From positions 3,596,001 through 3,660,000 of the forward strand of contig NZ_JBEPOK010000001.1 of assembly GCF_040546765.1 (NCBI RefSeq): DNA of 64,000 nt. The letters are read 5' to 3'. Source of the DNA: Arthrobacter sp. OAP107 (GTDB lineage Bacteria > Actinomycetota > Actinomycetes > Actinomycetales > Micrococcaceae). Made by a program: the position numbers and the translations under genes. Numbering within the stretch: position 1 is the first letter of the stretch; each line of letters starts with the position of its first letter. Under the pieces are notes generated by a model. That model did not search any database. It saw nothing but the letters and a program-made list of their open reading frames with translations, and had not been told where the DNA came from. Positions 16,722-25,136 of this stretch are shown piece after piece.

Positions 16722-17630
16722 CTAGTGGGACGCCCTGCCCGTGGCCTTCCGAACGTCCTTCTTCCGTTTGGTGACCTCGGGATGGTGTCGTGACAGGGCG
16801 ATTACCCCCACGATAGCAAGGGTTGCCGCCGTACCCATGGCAATCGCCACGACGGCGTGGACATCGGGGCGCAGCTCGCCCAGGATCGTGATGCCGATCG
16901 CGATGCCCACGATGGGGTCCACCACGGTGAGGCCGGCAATCACCAGATCCGGCGGACCGGTGGAATACGCGCTCTGCACGAACCATGACCCCATTCCTCC
17001 TGCCGCCGCAATGGCCACCAGCGAGTACCAGGGCACGTTCAGCAGGAACAGGCCGTTTGGATCCAGCAGGTGTTTGCCGATTATTCGTGTCAGCACTGCC
17101 ACGAAGCCAAACAGGATGCCGGCACCCAGGATGTAGATGAACGCGCTCATGCGGTGCTTGAACATGGCGGCGAGGCTGCCGAAGATGCCCACCGCCAGAG
17201 ACAGCAGCAGCACAATCGTGAGTTCGTCCTCAGGCGTGACATGGTGGCTTTCCTGCGTGACATTGACGGCAAGCAGGACGAACAGCGCCGATCCCGTGAC
17301 GCAAAGGCTGATCGCCACCACGGTGGCGCGGTTGATGCTCAGGCCCTGATCCTTGGTGTTGACCACGGTGGTGATCACCAGGGCGATGGCGCCGATCGGC
17401 TGGACCACGGTCAGGGGTGCCGTGACCAGCGCAACGGCGTTCATGGCCATGCCCATGCACAGCAGGAGGAGGCCGAAGACCCACCGGGGATTCCGCAGGA
17501 GGCGGAGGAATCCGTTGGAGCTCAGCGCCAGACCACCCGTGTCCGCCTTGACCGCGCTTCCCTGGCGCTGGGCACCGAAGGCGAGACAAAACGCGCCCAT
17601 GACCGCGAGCAAAACCGCAACCCAGACCAT
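16722..17630 (-). CDS. DMT-superfamily (NIPA/EamA-like) membrane transporter
   Basis: A 302-residue protein with nine or ten membrane helices in two related halves and a short basic C-terminal tail. It starts MVWVAVLLAVMGAFCLAFGAQRQG. Conserved stretches such as VVQPIGAIALVITTVV and LTVVDPIVGIAIGITILGE fit the DMT/NIPA-type families. The ATG overlaps the upstream stop as TGATG, so expression is coupled to the phosphatidyltransferase gene. The substrate is unknown. Confidence 0.75.
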   Translation of the reverse strand: MVWVAVLLAVMGAFCLAFGAQRQGSAVKADTGGLALSSNGFLRLLRNPRWVFGLLLLCMGMAMNAVALVTAPLTVVQPIGAIALVITTVVNTKDQGLSINRATVVAISLCVTGSALFVLLAVNVTQESHHVTPEDELTIVLLLSLAVGIFGSLAAMFKHRMSAFIYILGAGILFGFVAVLTRIIGKHLLDPNGLFLLNVPWYSLVAIAAAGGMGSWFVQSAYSTGPPDLVIAGLTVVDPIVGIAIGITILGELRPDVHAVVAIAMGTAATLAIVGVIALSRHHPEVTKRKKDVRKATGRASH

Positions 17631-18253
17631 CAGCCGTTCCCGCCGTCGTCGGCCGCCAGCATTTTTCCTTTGCGTTGGATCGCCCAGAAATAGTTGTAGG
17701 CGGCAACCCAGTGGCCAACGAGCCCCAGCCCCAGAACCACCCAGGCGGCGACGAACCACGCTCCGGCGGACGGAATGGGCAGCTTCGACAGCACAAGGAG
17801 CGGAGTTCCGAGCAGGAGCAGGCCGGTGCGGGCCTTGCCCACCAGGCTGACGGGAAGGTCCGGGTGGCCGCGGAAGTAGAACAGTGACATGCCCAGCAGG
17901 ACGGCGTCGGGAACCACGAGCGCGGCCAGGTACCACCACTGCACGACGCCGGCGATCACCAGGGTGACTGCGACGGCAATCATGGCCAGCCGGTCGGCGA
18001 TGGGGTCAAGAACGCGCCCCAGCTTGGAGGTCTGATTGAACCGCCGGGCGACGTAACCGTCCACCCAGTCAGTGCTGCCCATGATGGCGAGCACCAACAC
18101 GGCCAATCCGTATTCCCTCTGGGCCAGCACAAGCCAGATGAAAATAGGAACGCCCATGAAGCGAAGTACCGTGAGGAGGTTGGGGACGGTGTAGACCAGA
18201 TCGCGATCGACATGCGGCTGCCCGGGGCGGGAACCAGCGCCGATGAATCTCAT
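17630..18253 (-). CDS. CDP-alcohol phosphatidyltransferase
   Basis: A 207-residue integral membrane enzyme with about five helices and the complete family motif D-x2-DG-x2-AR-x8-G-x3-D-x3-D, seen as DWVDGYVARR followed by GRVLDPIAD (about 62-87). It transfers the phosphatidyl group of CDP-diacylglycerol to an alcohol. It resembles PgsA/CLS-type enzymes, but the alcohol (glycerol-phosphate, inositol-phosphate or other) is not certain. It is coupled to the DMT transporter gene. Confidence 0.85.
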   Translation of the reverse strand: MRFIGAGSRPGQPHVDRDLVYTVPNLLTVLRFMGVPIFIWLVLAQREYGLAVLVLAIMGSTDWVDGYVARRFNQTSKLGRVLDPIADRLAMIAVAVTLVIAGVVQWWYLAALVVPDAVLLGMSLFYFRGHPDLPVSLVGKARTGLLLLGTPLLVLSKLPIPSAGAWFVAAWVVLGLGLVGHWVAAYNYFWAIQRKGKMLAADDGGNG

Positions 18254-18308
18254 CAGGACACCCTCTCAGCGGCCGGCGGCCTCTTACAGTCTTCGTTCAG
18301 GGCAAGGC

Positions 18309-19190
18309 TCAGCTCTTGAAAAGTTTCCGCAGCAGAGTGAGCAGGACGGCGGTTGAGGCAGCGAGGGCCAGGAGCGGCTTCCAGCGCGCCTCGAGCTGCC
18401 CGGGCAGGGAGCCCGTCGGGGCGCCGGAGCGGGCCGACGCCGACAGGGCGGCGAAGCGTTCGGCCGCACGTTCGCGGGCCTCCTGGAACTTCTCGTTGCC
18501 TTCCGCGGCCCGGTTCCTGGCAGCGCCAAGGAAAGCCTGGGCTTGGGTTTTGACGTCCAGTTCCTCGCCAAGCTCATCCCGCACACCGGTCAGGTGTTCA
18601 CGGCGCTGCTTCAGGCGGCGGCGGAGTTCAGGCTCCGTGGCCACGGGAACGTCCACGGCCTCGGCAGCCTTCCTGGCTTCCTTGTCCGCCTTCTCCTTGG
18701 CCTTCTCCGCTGCCTTTGCTTCGGCGGCGGCCTTGGCCTGGGGCGAGTTGGGATCAAGCACGGCGGCGTCGAAGTCCGAGCCTTCCTTCGCGATGCCCAG
18801 GTCGTGCTTCAGGCCGCGGACCGTGTCCTCGGGAATCAGCGGCATCGCCTGCTTGAACTTCCGGAGACCAATGAGACCGCCGATCAGGGCAATGAGCAGG
18901 AAGACGGCGCTGACCAGCAGAGCCGCCAGCCAGGCCGGCATGATGGTGGCCAGGCCCATGATGGCCGCCACGATCAGCCCGGTGACCAGCAGCGCCAGGA
19001 AGACGGCGGCCACCCCGAAGAAGGCGCCGGCGACGCCAAGCTGCTTGCCTTTGCGCTTTGCCTCGATCTTGGCCAGCGCGATCTCGTCATTGAGCTGGCG
19101 TGGCACCAGTTTGACGGCGAGCCGCAACGTTTTTGGCAGCGCAGTGATACGCAGTCCTTGGTTGGCCCGCCCGCTGTGACGCCCGCTCAT
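18309..19190 (-). CDS. Holin-X (holin superfamily III-like) protein with DUF3618-like C-terminus
   Basis: A 293-residue protein. The N-terminal 110 residues hold two long membrane helices (about 50-78 and 84-108) preceded by VPRQLNDEIALAKIEAKRKGKQ, the mark of actinobacterial Holin-X (PF07332). A charged Ala/Lys/Glu-rich linker (about 148-180) leads to a segment starting ELRRRLKQRREHLTGVRDEL that resembles DUF3618, and a last membrane helix near 272-290. In many actinobacteria these two domains are separate neighbouring genes, so this looks like a natural fusion. No phage genes surround it. Confidence 0.75.
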   Translation of the reverse strand: MSGRHSGRANQGLRITALPKTLRLAVKLVPRQLNDEIALAKIEAKRKGKQLGVAGAFFGVAAVFLALLVTGLIVAAIMGLATIMPAWLAALLVSAVFLLIALIGGLIGLRKFKQAMPLIPEDTVRGLKHDLGIAKEGSDFDAAVLDPNSPQAKAAAEAKAAEKAKEKADKEARKAAEAVDVPVATEPELRRRLKQRREHLTGVRDELGEELDVKTQAQAFLGAARNRAAEGNEKFQEARERAAERFAALSASARSGAPTGSLPGQLEARWKPLLALAASTAVLLTLLRKLFKS

Positions 19191-19370
19191 AGGTTCCGCC
19201 TAACTGGTTCCATTGTCGATTTTTCTTCACTGCTTCGGGGGTTTCCGGTTCGCCCGCGCGCCCCCGCTGACAAAACTATCATTCAGGGTCAGCCGGAACT
19301 TCTGGAAATAGCCCCGGCGAGCCCTCCAACGCTGTAAAAGTCTGATCTGTCAGCCCTAGGATGGTTCACT

Positions 19371-20591
19371 GTGACCACCACCAACCCGGGCGATGCCCTC
19401 AGCCGCCGGCAGAAATTCCTCTACATCCTTCTACTCGGCGCCCTGACCGCCCTCGGGCCGTTCACGGTGGACCTCTACCTGCCCGCCTTCCCCGCCCTGG
19501 AGGCAAGCCTCAACGTTCCGGAAGCCGCCGTCCAGCTGACCCTGACCGGCACCACCGTCGGCTTTGCCCTGGGGCAGCTGGTGGTTGGGCCGTTCAGCGA
19601 CAAGTTCGGGCGCCGGCTGCCGCTGATCCTGGCCACCGCCCTGCACATCGCCGCCTCGCTGGGCGCCTCGCTCTCCACCGACATCGCCACCCTCGGCGTG
19701 TTCCGCGTCCTCATGGGCATCGGCGCAGCCGGCGGCGGCGTGGTGGCGATGGCCATGGTCCGCGACCTTTTCAGCGGCTACGCCATGGTCCGGATGTTCT
19801 CCCGAATGGCGCTGGTCAACGGACTCGCTCCCATCCTGGCGCCCGTCATCGGGTCCCAGCTTCTCCTGGTCATGCCGTGGCCGGGCATCTTCGTGTTTCT
19901 GGCCTGCTACGGCACCGCGGTCATTGTCTCCGCCATCGTACTGGTCCGGGAGACGCTGCCGCGGGAGAAGCGCGGCCAGTCCGGCCTGACGGCCCGGCAG
20001 CGGTACGGCGTGCTCTTCTCCGACCGGATCTTCGTGGGCCTGCTGATGCTGGGCGGCATGAACTTCGGCGGCCTGTTCACCTACCTCTCGGCCTCCCCGT
20101 TCCTGTTCCAGGACGTCTTCGGCTTCTCACCGCAGCAGTACGGCCTCCTCTTCGGCATCAACTCGCTGGGCATTGTCGCCGGCGTGCAGACGAGTTCACG
20201 GCTGATCAAGCGCGTCCCGCCGCAGTGGATCCTAGCCTGCTCCACGGCGTGGATGTTCCTGATGGCCGTGCTGATCGTGGTGTTCGACCAGTTGGGGTTC
20301 GGGCTCTGGGGCGTCATGGTTCCGCTGTGGTTCTACATCCTGGGCACCGGATTCACCTTCCCCTGCGTGCAGGTCCTGGCGCTGGCCAGCCACGGGGCGC
20401 AAGCCGGTACGGCCGCCTCGCTGCTGGGGGCGTCCACGTTCCTGATGGCGGGCATCATCTCCCCCGTCGTGGGCTGGCTGGGCGGAAATTCCGCCACGCC
20501 CATGGGCGCAGTCCAGGCCTGCTGCATCTTCCTGGCCGCGGCCGCCCTGTGGCTCGTGGTCCGGCCCAGGACTGTGCCGTCCATCCACTGA
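19371..20591 (+). CDS. MFS multidrug efflux transporter, Bcr/CflA family
   Basis: A 406-residue, 12-helix major facilitator. The drug:H+ antiporter motif A is GPFSDKFGRRLPLI between helices 2 and 3 (about 69-82), and FTVDLYLPAFPALE in helix 1 is typical of Bcr/CflA. It starts with GTG at 19371. It is monocistronic, and no regulator gene is adjacent. Substrates such as bicyclomycin or chloramphenicol are only family-level expectations. Confidence 0.85.
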   Translation: MTTTNPGDALSRRQKFLYILLLGALTALGPFTVDLYLPAFPALEASLNVPEAAVQLTLTGTTVGFALGQLVVGPFSDKFGRRLPLILATALHIAASLGASLSTDIATLGVFRVLMGIGAAGGGVVAMAMVRDLFSGYAMVRMFSRMALVNGLAPILAPVIGSQLLLVMPWPGIFVFLACYGTAVIVSAIVLVRETLPREKRGQSGLTARQRYGVLFSDRIFVGLLMLGGMNFGGLFTYLSASPFLFQDVFGFSPQQYGLLFGINSLGIVAGVQTSSRLIKRVPPQWILACSTAWMFLMAVLIVVFDQLGFGLWGVMVPLWFYILGTGFTFPCVQVLALASHGAQAGTAASLLGASTFLMAGIISPVVGWLGGNSATPMGAVQACCIFLAAAALWLVVRPRTVPSIH

Positions 20592-20648
20592 GTCCTTCCA
20601 CCCCCCGGGAACCGGGAGTAGGCCGGCACCGGCCTGTAGGCTGGCACG

Positions 20649-20840
20649 ATGGCCCGCAAACCGACCCGCAAACCCCACCGCAACGGCCGAGGGCTGTACC
20701 TCGGAGCCATCCTTGGCGCCGTGGCAGGCTTCTTCGCCGGCAGGATGATGGGCAACGCGGCGCTGGGCATCCTGGTGGGCGCCGTCGTCGGTTCTGCGCT
20801 GCTGTACCGCGTCAATCCGGGACCCTGGAACAGGCCGTAG
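20649..20840 (+). CDS. small glycine-zipper membrane protein
   Basis: A 63-residue protein with a basic N-terminus (MARKPTRKPHR) and a GAILGAVAGFFAGRMMG...GILVGAVVGSALL pattern of small residues every four positions, typical of glycine-zipper membrane hairpins. No function is known. Two 12-bp direct repeats (GTAGGC[C/T]GGCAC) 18 bp apart lie just before the ATG. High-GC codon bias and a clear start support it as a real gene. Confidence 0.6.
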   Translation: MARKPTRKPHRNGRGLYLGAILGAVAGFFAGRMMGNAALGILVGAVVGSALLYRVNPGPWNRP

Positions 20841-20881
20841 GCCATCTGTTCGCGTGGGTGCCTGCGCGATAAAGTTGTTAC

Positions 20882-21289
20882 GTGCCCCACTGGCAGGATC
20901 ATCCTCCACTTCCAGCCACGTGGCAGCGGTGCGACTCCGGCATTCTGCCGTTGTGGTGGGACCGGCTGTGCACCCAGACCAGTGCGCAGTCGGCGGCACT
21001 CTATGCGGCGGGACTTTTCACCGAGGACCGGCGCCGGCCCATAGCCCAGTGGTTCAACCCGGCTTTCAACGCTGCCCTCCTGGTGGCCCCCGAGACCTCC
21101 CCCGAATGGCCGGTCCAGCGGTTCGGCATCTTCTACGCCCCGCCCGATGGCGGCTTCACGCGTGTGCACTCCTCCCCCCACGAATGGCATCCCCGCGAGC
21201 CGCGGAAGTCCCCCACCGAGCGGGAAGCGTTCGAGGCTGCCATCGCCGAGGCCGAGCGCTTCCTCCAGGTGGAGATGGACTTCGTCTGA
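20882..21289 (+). CDS. hypothetical protein
   Basis: A 135-residue soluble protein starting with GTG at 20882. It is rich in Trp, Pro and His and ends in an acidic helix (EREAFEAAIAEAERFLQVEMDF). I recognise no domain. It lies between the small membrane protein gene and the tRNA-Asn genes. Coding bias supports it, and conserved hypothetical proteins of this size are common in Arthrobacter. Confidence 0.55.
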   Translation: MPHWQDHPPLPATWQRCDSGILPLWWDRLCTQTSAQSAALYAAGLFTEDRRRPIAQWFNPAFNAALLVAPETSPEWPVQRFGIFYAPPDGGFTRVHSSPHEWHPREPRKSPTEREAFEAAIAEAERFLQVEMDFV

Positions 21290-21351
21290 CGCCGCTCGTC
21301 CGGGATTTTGTGACTTGGGTTTAGCGGCCTCAGGCAGCCGAGCAGCACAAA

Positions 21352-21393
21352 ACAAAAAAGTCCCGCGGCCGGCTCTGGGCCAACCGCGGGACT
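21352..21393 (-). terminator. terminator of downstream tRNA-Asn copy
   Basis: On the minus strand a 10-bp stem (AGTCCCGCGG with CCGCGGGACT on the plus strand) is followed by TTTTTTGTT. It directly follows the tRNA at 21399-21471. Confidence 0.88.
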
Positions 21394-21398
21394 GTGCG

Positions 21399-21471
21399 CT
21401 CCTCCTGCTGGACTTGAACCAGCAACCCTTCGATTAACAGTCGAATGCTCTGCCAATTGAGCTAAGGAGGA
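21399..21471 (-). tRNA. tRNA-Asn (GUU)
   Basis: A 73-nt cloverleaf with perfect 7-bp acceptor TCCTCCT/AGGAGGA, anticodon GTT in GACTGTTAATC, GGTTCAAGTCC T-loop and discriminator G. No CCA is encoded. It is identical to the copy at 21597-21669. Confidence 0.97.
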
Positions 21472-21553
21472 ATGAAGCAGGTATGACATTAGCAAAGGTT
21501 CCGCCGCAATGTGAAATCGGCGCCAACACTGGGCACTAATACCCCTCCGGGGT

Positions 21554-21591
21554 ATAAAAAAGTCCCCGTTCCGGAACCCGGAACGGGGACT
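21554..21591 (-). terminator. terminator of upstream tRNA-Asn copy
   Basis: A 12-bp perfect stem (AGTCCCCGTTCC with GGAACGGGGACT) with a 7-nt loop, followed on the minus strand by TTTTTT. It separates the two tRNA-Asn genes, so each is an independent unit. Confidence 0.9.
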
Positions 21592-21596
21592 GAGCG

Positions 21597-21669
21597 CTCC
21601 TCCTGCTGGACTTGAACCAGCAACCCTTCGATTAACAGTCGAATGCTCTGCCAATTGAGCTAAGGAGGA
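21597..21669 (-). tRNA. tRNA-Asn (GUU), second copy
   Basis: Identical to the tRNA at 21399-21471. The identity extends a few bases on each side (GCGC before, ATGAAGC after). The offset is 198 bp. The intervening DNA differs between the copies, including the terminator sequence. Confidence 0.97.
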
Positions 21670-21769
21670 ATGAAGCGGGTACCAGCCTAGCAAACACCCG
21701 GCCCGGATACGAAATCGGCATGATTCCAGCCCCGGAGCCGGCCCCAGAGACACCGCGCAACGCTCCAGC

Positions 21770-23770
21770 CTAGGCGTCTGAACGCAACGACCGGCGCTCC
21801 ATTTCGAGCATCATGAGCTCCCGGTTCAGCTGCTGGAACTCCTCGGGATGGGCAGCGGCATCCAGCCGCTGCAGCTGCCCCAGCTTGTCCGCCTTCACAC
21901 GGGTGATCTGCAGCTCGAACAGCCTCGCGAGGATGTCCCGGCAGTACTTCTGCACGGCTTCGGCAGTATGGGCCGGCAGCGGGACCACAGCGAGCTCCGA
22001 GACCAGCGGCTGCAGTGGCTCGGGAACCTCCTGCCGCAGGGCCTCCACCCATTGCACCGCATCCCCGGAGAAGCCCGGGGCCGTGGCGCGGATGGCATCG
22101 TGGATGGCCTGGTAGGCGGGCGTGGCGAACCGGGCTGTCGCGAACCGCTCCCAGGCCGCGCCGCCCAGCATTGCCGGCTCCTGCAGCGCCACCTCGAGGG
22201 CCTGCCGCTCCATGGACGCCACCGGGTCCCGGGGATCCGGACGGTGGAAGGACGGTAGAACGCCCGACGGCGGGAGCGCCGCCACGCCGGGCACGTTCTG
22301 GCCGTTTCCCTGGGCTGGGTTGTATCCAGCACCGTTGTATCCGGCACCGTTGTATCCGGCACCGCCTGCCCTGCCCGCCGCCCCGTTGCCCTGGGCTCCG
22401 CCACCGGGCGCACCGGGCGCCGGCGCCCCCGAGGCCGGCGCAGCGCGCTTTGCGGCGGCCGCCACAGCCCGCGTGACGTCGTCGATGGGCATTCCCAGCC
22501 ATCCCGCCAGTTCCCGGGCGTAGCCGGGCCTGAGCCCGGCGTCGCGGATCTGGGCCACGACGGGGGCGGACTCGCGCAGCGCGGCCACCCTCCCCTCCAC
22601 CGTGTCCAGGTTGTGCTTCCGCAGGGTGGCCCGGATGGCGAATTCGAAGAGCGGGCGCCGGGAACTGATCAGGTCACGGACGGCGGCGTCCCCGCGCGTC
22701 TGGCGCAGGTCGCAGGGGTCGGCTCCGGTGGGTTCGACGGCCACGTACGTCTGGGCCACAAAGCGCTGGTCCTCTTCAAAGGCCCGCAGGGCCGCCTTCT
22801 GGCCGGCGGCGTCGCCGTCGAAGGTGAAGATGACCTCTCCCCCGGTGCCGTCGTCGGACAGCAGCCGGCGGGCAATCTTGATGTGGTCGGCGGCGAACGC
22901 CGTACCGCAGGTGGCCACCGCCGTCGTAATCCCAGCGAGGTGGCAGGCCATGACGTCCGTGTAGCCCTCCACCACCACCAGTTGCCTGTCCTTGGCGATG
23001 TTCCGCTTGGCAAGGTCGATCCCGTACAGCACCTGGGACTTCTTGTAGAGCGTGGTTTCCGGGGTGTTGAGGTACTTGGGGCCCTGGTCGTCCTCGTAGA
23101 GCTTGCGGGCGCCGAAGCCGATGGTGTCGCCCGCAATGTCCCGGATGGGCCAGATCAGGCGGCCGCGGAAGCGGTCGTAGATGCCCCTGTTGCCTTCGGA
23201 GAACATCCCTGTGAGCTTCAGCTCGGGGTCGGTGAAGCCCCGGCCGCGCAGGTGCTTGAGCAGCGCGTCCCAGCCCTGCGGTGCGTAGCCGACGCCGAAG
23301 TGCTCGGCCGCTGCCCGGTCGAAGCCGCGCTGCTGCAGGAACTTCCGGCCCTCGGCGGCGCCGGCGGTGAGCAGCTGGGCGCGGAAGAACTCGTCGGCGA
23401 TCTTGTGGGCGTCCAGGAGCCGCTGCCGCTTGCCGACTTCCTCGCGGCTGGGGCCGGTGCCGCCGTCCTCGTAACGGAGCTCGTACCCGATCCGGGCGGC
23501 AAGCTTTTCGACGGCCTCGTGGAAGGAGGTATGGTCCAGTTTCTGCACGAAGGAGATGACGTCGCCGTCCTCGCCGCAGCCGAAGCAGTGGTAGCGGCCC
23601 ACCTGCGGGCGGACGGTGAACGACGGCGAGCGCTCGTCGTGGAAGGGGCACAGGCCCTTGTAGGAGCCCAGGCCGGCGCCCTTGAGCGTGACGTAGCCGT
23701 CGACAACTTCCTTGATGTCCGTGCGCTGGCGGACTTCATCGATGTCTTCCCGTTTAATCAGCCCAGCCAC
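21770..23770 (-). CDS. dnaG: DNA primase
   Basis: A 666-residue primase. The N-terminal CHC2 zinc finger has Cys41, His44, Cys62 and Cys65. The core contains the TOPRIM domain with Glu268 in VVVEGYTD and the DGDAAG acidic pair at about 318-320. A Gly/Ala/Pro/Asn-rich linker (about 445-505) includes three tandem GAGYN-type repeats encoded by 15-bp DNA repeats. The C-terminal DnaB-binding domain ends at the stop. It synthesises RNA primers at the replication fork. It is followed upstream in the genome by dgt and dusB. Confidence 0.97.
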   Translation of the reverse strand: MAGLIKREDIDEVRQRTDIKEVVDGYVTLKGAGLGSYKGLCPFHDERSPSFTVRPQVGRYHCFGCGEDGDVISFVQKLDHTSFHEAVEKLAARIGYELRYEDGGTGPSREEVGKRQRLLDAHKIADEFFRAQLLTAGAAEGRKFLQQRGFDRAAAEHFGVGYAPQGWDALLKHLRGRGFTDPELKLTGMFSEGNRGIYDRFRGRLIWPIRDIAGDTIGFGARKLYEDDQGPKYLNTPETTLYKKSQVLYGIDLAKRNIAKDRQLVVVEGYTDVMACHLAGITTAVATCGTAFAADHIKIARRLLSDDGTGGEVIFTFDGDAAGQKAALRAFEEDQRFVAQTYVAVEPTGADPCDLRQTRGDAAVRDLISSRRPLFEFAIRATLRKHNLDTVEGRVAALRESAPVVAQIRDAGLRPGYARELAGWLGMPIDDVTRAVAAAAKRAAPASGAPAPGAPGGGAQGNGAAGRAGGAGYNGAGYNGAGYNPAQGNGQNVPGVAALPPSGVLPSFHRPDPRDPVASMERQALEVALQEPAMLGGAAWERFATARFATPAYQAIHDAIRATAPGFSGDAVQWVEALRQEVPEPLQPLVSELAVVPLPAHTAEAVQKYCRDILARLFELQITRVKADKLGQLQRLDAAAHPEEFQQLNRELMMLEMERRSLRSDA

Positions 23771-23822
23771 GAAGTAATCCTAGTACCGCCCGCTGACAGC
23801 AGTTGTCCGGCTATGGCGCCCG

Positions 23823-25136
23823 TCACCACAGGGACGGCAGGCTGCCCACGAGCCGTTCGTACATGGCCAGCGCGGAGCCGTCCGTCAGCGACGCCACCTG
23901 GTCGATGACCACGCGGAGCCGGGCGCCGTCGTCGGCCGCTTCCCGCCAGTCCGCGGCGAACATGGGCTCGAGGTGGCGGTCTCCGGAGGCGTTCAGCGCC
24001 GTCACCAGGGCGTGGAGCACCTCGCGCTGGCGTTCGTAGATGGGCTGCCGGTGGTCGGTGGTCATCACGAACGTGGTGGCCAGGCCTTTCATCACCGCGA
24101 TCTCCAGGACGGTCTCCTCCGGAACAATGAGCTCAGCGTTGTACCTGGTCAGGTTCGCCGGGCCGTAGACGGCGCGGGTGGTTTCCAGGGCACTCTGGCA
24201 GAACCTGCCGATGAGTTGGCTTGTCATGTCCTTCAGCGCCGCCATGGACTTGCGGCTGCCGTCCGCCTCCCGCACCCAGACGTCGGTGGCTTCGAGCCGG
24301 GCCAGGGCGGCGTCGATGGCCGCGGGATCGTTGTGCGGCAGATACCACTGCTTGGCGTAGCCCACCACGCGCGCCCGGTGGTCCGGGTTGTCCATCCATC
24401 GCAGCTGGAAGTGCCCTGCCACGATCGCGTCCTCAACATCGTGCACCGAGTACGAGATGTCGTCCGCGAGGTCCATGACCTGCGCCTCGAGGCAGGACCG
24501 CCGCTCGGGGGCGCCTTCGCGGATCCAGTTGAAGATGGGGAGGTCGTCCTCATAGGCGCCGAACTTGCTGGTCCGCTGGCCGTGGATTACCGGCGCGTCC
24601 AGGGCGGACCACGGGTACTTCGCGGCCGCGTCAAGGCTGGCCCGGGTGAGGTTCAGGCCCGCAGGCCTGCCCTGCGGGTCGAGGACCTTCGGTTCGAGCC
24701 TGGTGAGCAGGCGCAGGGTCTGGGCGTTGCCCTCGAACCCGCCGATGGCGTGGGCCATCTCGTTGAGCGCCGATTCACCGTTGTGTCCAAACGGCGGGTG
24801 GCCGAGGTCATGGCTAAGGCAGGCGGTGTCCACCACATCGGGGTCGCAGCCGAGGGCGCGGCCCAGTTCCCGGCCCACCTGCGCCACCTCGAGGCTGTGC
24901 GTCAGCCGGGTGCGGACAAAGTCGTCGGTGTCCGGGGCCACCACCTGCGTCTTCGCGCCGAGCCGGCGCAGGGCCGAGGAATGCAGCACGCGGGCACGGT
25001 CGCGCTCGAAGTCGGAGCGGTACGTGCTCTTGGGCGGTTCCTCGACCCAGCGGGCGGAGTCGTGGGCTTCGTAGCCCGGCAGTGCCTGCGGGGTGGTGCG
25101 GGCGTCCGCCAGCCGGCTTTCAGCCACCGGACACAT
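23823..25136 (-). CDS. dgt: deoxyguanosinetriphosphate triphosphohydrolase (dGTPase-like)
   Basis: A 437-residue HD-domain enzyme that hydrolyses dNTPs to nucleoside and triphosphate. The metal-binding motif is seen as RTRLTHSLEVAQ (first His) and CLSHDLGHPPFGHNGE (HD pair), with a later acidic residue in DLADDISYSVHD. The ATG at 25136 overlaps the 3' end of dusB by 17 bp. The GTG at 25127 is an alternative start. The length fits the dGTPase type 2 subfamily common in Gram-positives. It is probably one operon with dusB and dnaG. Confidence 0.92.
   Translation of the reverse strand: MCPVAESRLADARTTPQALPGYEAHDSARWVEEPPKSTYRSDFERDRARVLHSSALRRLGAKTQVVAPDTDDFVRTRLTHSLEVAQVGRELGRALGCDPDVVDTACLSHDLGHPPFGHNGESALNEMAHAIGGFEGNAQTLRLLTRLEPKVLDPQGRPAGLNLTRASLDAAAKYPWSALDAPVIHGQRTSKFGAYEDDLPIFNWIREGAPERRSCLEAQVMDLADDISYSVHDVEDAIVAGHFQLRWMDNPDHRARVVGYAKQWYLPHNDPAAIDAALARLEATDVWVREADGSRKSMAALKDMTSQLIGRFCQSALETTRAVYGPANLTRYNAELIVPEETVLEIAVMKGLATTFVMTTDHRQPIYERQREVLHALVTALNASGDRHLEPMFAADWREAADDGARLRVVIDQVASLTDGSALAMYERLVGSLPSLW

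Noticed and set aside
18309..19190. Possible prophage because of a holin-like protein
   Set aside because: No integrase, lysin, terminase or structural genes are near. Holin-X proteins are normal chromosomal genes in actinobacteria.
21399..21669. Attachment site of an integrated element at the duplicated tRNA
   Set aside because: Only 125 bp separate the two genes and they hold a terminator. There is no integrase, and both tRNAs are complete.
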